In this document: positions 57,035 to 64,000 of the stretch, piece by piece
Layout: the number at the start of each line of letters is the position of its first letter
Numbering within the stretch: position 1 is the first letter of the stretch
Assembly: GCA_029224185.1 (NCBI GenBank)
Contig: CM055191.1
Coordinates: 8,878,536-8,942,535 of the forward strand
Origin: Karalla daura
Lineage: Eukaryota > Chordata > Actinopteri > Chaetodontiformes > Leiognathidae
Direction of reading: 5' to 3'
Length of the DNA stretch: 64,000 nucleotides
The notes under the pieces: model-generated
The model's input: the letters and a program-made list of their open reading frames with translations, nothing else
The model's database searches: none
What the model was told of the DNA's origin: nothing
Program-made: the position numbers and the translations under genes

Positions 57035-58204
57035 TGAGTCTGCAGGTTCCTTCCTCCTCATCTAAAAAAGCGATCGGTATGAGTGACCATCAGGCAGTTG
57101 GAGCCTTATTGTCTGCGGGAGCCTGCGTGGACATGTGTAATCTCACACGAGTAAAGACATGTAATCTTCATTTATCCGTAAATGTGTGTGCGTGTGTGTG
57201 TGTGTGTCCACGTGCATGTGACAGTGCTCTCTGCGAGGCCGTCCCCATCACCAGAGCAAACACAGGCCCCATCACTACAAAGCAAACATCAGCCGGGCGC
57301 GGCGTACGCATTTTAAACACTTTATCTCATTGTCCAGCCGACACACACGCCGCTATAAAATAATATGTTATTTTACATTTCCTGCAAACACAATGTGCCA
57401 ACAGGAAAATGCAAACACACCGAGAGCCCGAGCTGCACCGCCTCCTCCTCCGTCACTATCATCACTGCCCCGCCATCGGCACAATCACGGGGCCATTAAG
57501 AGGGCGCTCTTAAAAACATGATGCATTTAATGTCATTGAAGCACAGCATTACATTATCCTCCCAACAGTTGCCATTGAAGTTTTTCCCCCCTTCGCGTTG
57601 CTGACAATGGTTGCTTTTTCTTGCTTGCCATTTGAAAGCACTTATCTTAAGTGGATCTACGGAGGGTAAATTGTAATTGCGACGCAGTAATGCTACATAC
57701 GGCCTATACATTGTGAGCTGCGTGAGGCGACTGAACTGCACTCCGAGAGAGAAAAGCGCCGAAGCGACTTTAGAAAAGGTTACCTCAATTTGGTCAAGTA
57801 CAAAGACTATAAAAAGAAAATGTTATCAACTGAATGTCTGAATTTGAGCCGCGACACTTAAACCGAGAAAAGGTCAAATGCACTTGCACAAACACACATA
57901 CACACACGCACACACACACACGTATATATACAAACAGATGTAAAAACACATGTTCTAAAGCACACATGTCAGGAGGTGCAGTTTAGCACGCATGTAGTTA
58001 AGCTTCCGGCAGGGTGAAAATAATAAGATGAAGAAAACTCAAGATTTTTAAAACTGGGACTCAACTCGAAGTTATAGAGAAATGCATCTGCAGTTGTGCA
58101 AACTTATCATCTTTCTGCTATGTTACCATACAAGTAAAGCTGTGACAACTAATTCATTTGTTTTCTCAGTATCTGGTGGAACAACACTCACAAGGCAGGA
58201 AAAA

Positions 58205-58316
58205 CAAACACACACTCCCCACAGAAAGACATTTAATCCCAACCTGGAGCTCAAACCCAGGATCTTCTTAGCTCGAGGCAACAGTGCTACCCACAGATCC
58301 ACCAAGTCGCTCCTAT
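58205..58316 (-). mobile_element. SINE fragment, reverse orientation
   Basis: CACTCCCCACAGAAAGACAT, GGAGCTCAAACCCAGGATCTTCTT and GAGGCAACAGTGCTACCCAC match the reverse complement of the pol III head of the fish SINE at 36042. Truncated. Confidence 0.6.
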
Positions 58317-58921
58317 GACACGCTTTTGCAAAACAGCAAGTAGAACCTGTGAGGATGTTTATTTCAGGCGTGACACTATAGCAAAACTGCAAACTGCAGA
58401 GGGACAACAAGATTATAACTAAGAGGAATGCACCAAGCTAATGAACACATACACAGTTTGCAAACGACTGGGAACACTATGAAATGTGGACACAAATCCT
58501 GCAGAGCTGCTCTGTGATCCTGACAGCTCATATCCAAAGTGCAGCTTTGACTTTTCCCTCCACATTTTATCTACTAGGCCAACGACACTCAGGAAAACTG
58601 AAATAACAGGGTTATAGCAACTGTTTTGATATATTTACAACACCACTTAAATTCCTTTATTCTGTTCACTTAAGAAAAAAAAATCATATCCAGGTGAACA
58701 AAACCAAGTTTTCATTTTTACAGTGTGCACGCACGCACACACACACACACACACACGCACACACGTGTGTTAAAGTGTGCTCAGGGCTGCGTGCGTGTGC
58801 ACACACGTACACACAGACTCGGATACAGCCAATTAGGTCCGGCACCTTCAGAGAAACACCAGTGGGCATGTAAGATTCGGAGTCCAGCGGGCCTTAAAAG
58901 CCTAACACAGTCATAAGCCAG

Positions 58922-58927
<6 letters not shown>

Positions 58928-58964
<37 letters not shown>
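58928..58964. repeat. (CA)n microsatellite
   Basis: Pure CA tract. Confidence 0.97.
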
Positions 58965-59373
58965 CTCCAGTAGGCTCCGCAGACCATGTGAAATAGCACG
59001 GCAAAGACAAAACACTCCATTCCATCTCTGACATTTCCAATATCTGTCTATCCCTCATAAACCTCTGTTCACCCATAAAGTGACTCATTCCTCTCAGATG
59101 AACATGTTCCATCCGGGCGGCTTCCAGGCCGGCAGCTCGCCGCTCCTCAAGCTGGTTATAATTACAAAATTATCGATTCCCCCAACATTTTACAGCTTTT
59201 AGGCTGGGACACGGCCAAATGTGTTAAAGATTAGAGGCCTTAATTCAAGACAATGCGTTGTAAATTTGGCGTAATGATTTAAAAATAATTGATCTATCAT
59301 CGTTGTTTTGCTCTCCTCGTTCCCGTCTACCTGCGCCGACCTTCCCTCGCAGCTCATAACTCTGCTTTCCTTC

Positions 59374-59428
59374 CTCTCCTCCTCCTCCTCCTCCTCCTCC
59401 TCCTTCTTCTTCTTCTTCTTCTTCCTCT
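59374..59428. repeat. (CTC)n(CTT)n trinucleotide repeat
   Basis: CTC/CCT units passing to CTT units; all pyrimidine. Confidence 0.95.
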
Positions 59429-59748
59429 CTCACTCTGTTAATTCACTACACTGTCACCGGTCAGTGTATTTACCTAACACCAATCTCTTCCCTCTTCCCT
59501 CTTTTTTTTTTCCTCCTCAATCCTTTTCTCCATCTCTGCCCCTGTGAACGGTGAGACTGTGTGAGTGAGTGCGCAGGAGATTTAGAGCGGGGATCAATAA
59601 GAAATTTAAAAATCAATGCACTTAGCGCCAGGAAATCAATGGGCCTAATCGGGATGCCAATCGGCCCAGTCAAAACAATTAAGAGGGAAGAAAAATGTTT
59701 AACAACCTCCTCTCTCTTGCTTACATAGACACAGGGGAGAGAGCAAAA

Positions 59749-59781
<33 letters not shown>

Positions 59782-60430
59782 GAGGGAGACGGAGAGACCG
59801 AAAGAGGGAGGCCTGAAGAGGAATATCAGAGGCAGACAGAGAGGGATGAGATGGAGTGATATATGGGGAAGGAAAAGCTCAGGAGAGAAAGCTCAAAGCT
59901 TAGACCTAAGGAAAAGCAGGATTGGAGGGAGGGGCGGAGAGAGGCAGGGAGTGAGGGACAGCGATGGAGATAAAAAACTGTAAAAAAGCAGGAATATGAT
60001 GCAGTGAAGTGACAGTCATGAAGGACAACAGGGGAGAGAAGGAAAAGAAAAAGTTGAAGGATTTCTTGTCACTTTTCATGCCGACATTTGGGCCTTTTAA
60101 AAAAAAGTATCCTCAGGAAATAAAAAAGGAAGGAACTCTGTGGTACGGGGCTGAGGGTTACAAATAAGGTTATGGTGTGTGATCAGAAACACAAAAGTAA
60201 TACCCAGGAAGTGGCATCAAAGACATCCAAAGCAGCTGCTCCCTGTGGTTAGACACAGCCGACTCACAAACAAGCAACGCTTCCAAATCAGTGACATGAA
60301 AAGAAAAAAAAGAAAAAACAAAAAGAAAAAAACAAGAGACCTTTCTCCCCCGGTCCAATCAAGCTGGATGTTTGCCAGACTGGACGCCCAATGAGGAAGC
60401 TGGGGCTAAGTACGGGAATGGCAGGTCGGG

Positions 60431-60520
60431 TTGGTGGGTGGTGGGTGGTGGTGGTGGTGGTGGTGGAGGAGGAGAAGGAGGAGGAGGAGGTGGTGGAGGA
60501 GGAGGAGGAGGAGGAGGGGG
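60431..60520. repeat. (GGT)n(GGA)n trinucleotide repeat
   Basis: GGT units followed by GGA and GAA units, about 90 bases. Open frames across it (polyGly, polyPro) are artefacts. Confidence 0.95.
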
Positions 60521-61467
60521 GGCTAATTTGGGGTCAATCAATAGATCTCCCCTCTCTCTATCTTCTGCCTGCTCACCACGCTAAAATCAATGGGAAAGCC
60601 AATAGTTCCCCGCCCCAGTGTGGATTAGTGAACACACAACTAATCAGCCAGTCACTGAAACTGACATCCCCGCTATTAACCTATTGATACAGGAGACACG
60701 TGTTGAACACACAACACACACACACACACACATACACACATATACGCGGACACAGAGGCACATTCCTATACAAACATCTGCTGCAGTGGCGAAGGGATGC
60801 GTGGACACGCCGAGGCCCGCTGAAAGCCGAGGGTAAATAGCACCAAGAGTCACTGTACATCGTAGCAAATGTCACGCAGAATATACACCTATTGCAAAAA
60901 CACAGCGTGACCCTCCGCGGCACATCTGTCTCGGGCCCGGCAGTGTGACACAGGGAAAGCGTAACTGCGAGCAGCAGAGATAAAGTGTTTGAGAATTAGA
61001 CTGACCGACGACTTGGACAATGTCCTCTGATTCAGTCGCAGCCGGGAGCCACCTCGGTTCTTTTTTTCCTGGCCTTCCTCTCTCTCCTCTCTCCTCTCTC
61101 CTCTTTCCTCTCCGGTGCAACATCACATCACATCAAATCACGTGGCTCATCTTTTTTCTCTGGGATCCTTGGCTTTAAGGGTCAAGGCATGGGAGGGGGG
61201 GGGTGTAGGGGGGAAGGAGGGGGGGGGGGGGTCTCAAAATGAGTCGATGTGGACGCCGGCTTCACTCTAATTCAGGTTTCAGCCACCGGCCGGCCATCTG
61301 CAGCCTCCATTACTCTGATAAAAAGGTGACTGTGGGAGGATGTAACTGTAATGCAATTAATCCTGTGACACTGAGACAATAAACATAATCATTATAAGAC
61401 AAAACAAGGTATATTATCCTAATCCCAGCCAGTCATTTTATTGTGCTATTTAGCACAAAGTGGAGGA

Positions 61468-61480
61468 ACGCCATCTAGTA
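61468..61480 (-). promoter_or_regulatory. weak CTCF-like site
   Basis: On the minus strand ACTAGATGGCGTT matches the AGATGGC core of the CTCF motif. Flanking bases agree poorly. Confidence 0.2.
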
Positions 61481-61865
61481 CATGTGTGTGACTTTACATG
61501 CAGACTGAACTACTTCAAACTAATGTTAAAATACTGTTAAAAAGGGGTTTTTGTTATGTCAAATGGCTTCATGCTAATGGTCTATGCTGTTAGAAATGTT
61601 AGCACGTGACATTAGCAGGGTTTTGTCAACCAAACGATGTCAATACCGCACATGTTAGAAACATTAGAAGTGAGATAACAATGACCAGAATGACTGATGA
61701 TCTCCACAGGCAACCAGTAGGCTAAAAAACTTTAAAACCAGGCAGATTGCTCGATCAAACTAGATTAGTCTGCCTCACTTAGTCACAAGCTTCTATTTAT
61801 TATTATCTACCTCTGTCCTTAACAGTCCCACCAGAAATTTGTAGTGGGACTGATAGAGATCGATT

Positions 61866-61919
61866 GTATGGTATAGCATGGTATGATTTGGTATGGTATG
61901 GTATGGTATGGTATGGTAT
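61866..61919. repeat. (TATGG)n pentanucleotide repeat
   Basis: TATGG/GGTAT units with degenerate copies at both ends. Confidence 0.93.
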
Positions 61920-63328
61920 TCTATAGTATCGTGCTGTATCGCATCACAATGTTCTGTATTAAACTCGACTTCCCAGAAGGAAGAAGAGAGGGAAAACTAA
62001 AAAAAACAAAAAAACCCTCTTTGGTTGACAAGATGGGCGGCAATATTTATGATTGAATATTTCCTTCCAGGGAAGAGGGAGCGTGTGTTGCAGACTGTGT
62101 GTGGGTGCTTTTGCGGATGACATGTTGGCACAGTGCAAAGATATGATATATAAAAGATTTTTTGAATAACCGCTTGTCAAGATAGTGTAGCGACAAAGCG
62201 CAGAGAATTCCAGGATTTTGTGACTTATCTCCAAATGTGTGCGGCTGATTTGAGAAACATCTCACAGCGACGCCGGTAAGTGATTTAAAATATGCCTGTC
62301 AAAAATCACATTAAGGACAATAAATTGCACAAGTTAGAAGAAGCTATTGCTGAGTTTTTTGTTTTTTTGGTGCCAAAACACCTCGCTGAGTCTTCTCAGG
62401 AAGATAAAATAATATGTACCTGGCTCTTAAGAGGAGCACTACACAAGGATCATTTTTCAAAAATAACAACCTGACTAGCTTTCATCCCTTACTTTTGAAA
62501 GCCCTCTTGTTTTCTGAGATTGCCTCTCCTTCCTCTGTTCCCCCCCTCTCTCTCTCCTCCCCTCCCCCCTCCCCCTCCCCGCTCTGTCATGTTTTAGTTT
62601 TCATATGTTGGTTTTGTTCTTCCTCATTTTCCCCTTGTGTAAAAAAATGAAAGGCCCGAAAATAGGATGAGTGAGGGGAGGAAAGGCAGGAGGCAGAGGC
62701 AGCGACTGCACGTCGGTGGACTCGCTGTCTGCAGCGCTGAGACCGCTCTCTTCTCTGCACTGACAGTTACGGGGCTACAACACAGCCCCAAAACCCCATC
62801 CATATACATCACACTCCGCAACGGACGATGCAAAGAGCTGCCCCGGCGCCGACTTACTGTATCCCGATGTGATATCCTCGCAGCATGACAAGAGGGAACG
62901 GCATTGATCAGCCACAGGCAGCTGCATAGAAAACACCCTTTAAATCGCATTCGTACACGTACAAGCCATTTGAAAGGCTAAAGCCGGCCCGTGCATGTTT
63001 TTTGAATTAGTTATCAACCATGCACATTGTACTGTGACAGGCGAGGCAAAGCAAGGATAACCGTCTGTCCCTTCCCATCTCCGTTTTTCCCTTGCTTTCT
63101 TGACACCCTCTCAGCAATCCTTTTACACGTTAAACGCACAGAGAGAATGGAAGTGAGAGGCGTATGAAGTGGAGTGGATTTTGTTTTCTTATTTATTTAT
63201 TTCCACACACCCCCCCCCACCCCAACCCTTTCTTTCTCCTCACAGACTTTATTTCCATGGCGGGCCGAGCATGAGAGGCAGACAGTCATGGCCCCGGCGC
63301 TACAAGACTCTACATTTAGGCCTAATCC

Positions 63329-63362
63329 ACACCTCCTCCTCCTCCTCCTCCTCCTCCTTCTC
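63329..63362. repeat. (CTC)n trinucleotide repeat
   Basis: CTC/CCT units. Confidence 0.92.
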
Positions 63363-64000
63363 CACAGTGTTGTTGTTGTGATGGAGATGGTGAGCGGGAA
63401 AACATATTGAGAGAGAGAGAGAGACACAGAGGAACAGAGCAGCGGAGAGAGAGAGAGAGAAAGTGTGAAGTGGTATTGTTGAGATGTCCACGCAAGTCCG
63501 GATGCATTGGTTCCGTATAACGTTCCTATTCCACTTGGGCGGACGGATGCTGCCACTCGGGGAGAACGCAATCCTTGATTTCTCGCTTGAGACCCAATAT
63601 CTGCACCATACAAATAGGAGGATATGGAGGGAATGCGATACAGGCTTGGAATATGGCTCTTTCTTCTTATCCCTCTCAGCCACATTGATGTTTTTTTGAG
63701 CCTTTCATTGCTCAGCCAAAATGAAGTCTTTCAGGGTCCGGAACTATTGACAGATTAAGAAAACATATCCTATTTTGTAGGACAGGACAGAGGCTCTCTT
63801 GTTATCTAAATAATATGAGCAGTGCTGAGGTGGCACGGAAACACTATTTGTGAAACATTGTGTGGTTAAAGTCGGGTGAAATTACTGCCTGCTCCCACAA
63901 AAAAAAAAAAAAAAGTCGAACCTTGGAAGTGAAAGTAGTTTTTCACTATGGTTGCAACATCAATTTAGCTTTTTTCACCCCCTCCTCCACCCCCCCCACC

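Larger units (their letters stand above)
50351..64000. other. upstream flank without recognised genes
   Basis: 13.6 kb of non-coding DNA 5' to POU2F2. Microsatellites alternate with AT-rich unique blocks that contain many TAATTA, TTTAAT and ATTAGCC-type cores. The clearest blocks are 50560-50850, 51130-51500, 53440-53950, 54880-55060, 56140-56500, 57220-57760, 59090-59300, 61240-61440, 62690-63060 and 63480-63720. They look like conserved non-coding elements, but no comparison could be made. No exon with family homology was seen on either strand. Confidence 0.5.

Overview
The window is vertebrate nuclear DNA, almost certainly from a ray-finned (teleost) fish. Evidence: small GT-AG exons separated by introns, very dense (CA)n/(TG)n and (CT)n microsatellites, teleost-type repeat remnants (a Tc1-like element, a 3' tail ending in ATCAATAAAG plus GATA units, tRNA-derived SINE pieces), and no bacterial gene organisation. 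Most long open frames are low-complexity artefacts.

One gene can be read with confidence: POU2F2 (OCT2) on the minus strand. Fourteen coding exons lie between 16143 and 4639. All splice sites are GT-AG and all phases agree. They encode the N-terminal MSKP/NGPESNHQ region, a glutamine-rich activation region, the bipartite POU DNA-binding domain (POU-specific plus POU homeodomain) and the Ser/Pro/Thr-rich C-terminus. A probable first coding exon lies 33 kb upstream at 49022-48923, in a CpG-rich region (about 47.9-50.3 kb), and joins exon 2 in frame. The full model is 2250 nt, 749 residues plus stop.

Layout: 1-4638 is the 3' flank, probably including a long 3' UTR; it carries a strand-biased TTTGGT motif (ACCAAA in the transcript). 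4639-16143 holds the compact 3' part of the gene, with a MITE, a Tc1-like fossil and a LINE tail in its introns. 16144-48922 is a 32.8-kb first intron, full of microsatellites with a few SINE or LINE fragments and some unique blocks. 47.9-50.3 kb is the likely promoter region. 50.3-64 kb is upstream DNA with no recognisable exon, in which AT-rich unique blocks of conserved-element appearance alternate with simple repeats.

The most interesting points are: a 438-nt cassette exon of OCT1-like sequence with polyglutamine runs of 14, 18 and 8, which mammalian OCT2 lacks; a 74-nt exon bounded on both sides by UG repeats; the ACCAAA-rich 3' flank; two adjacent perfect hairpins at 45.7-45.8 kb; a perfect RFX-type X-box; and perfect octamer sites inside the gene that encodes an octamer-binding factor. 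I found no CRISPR array, no operon and no clearly undescribed molecular system.
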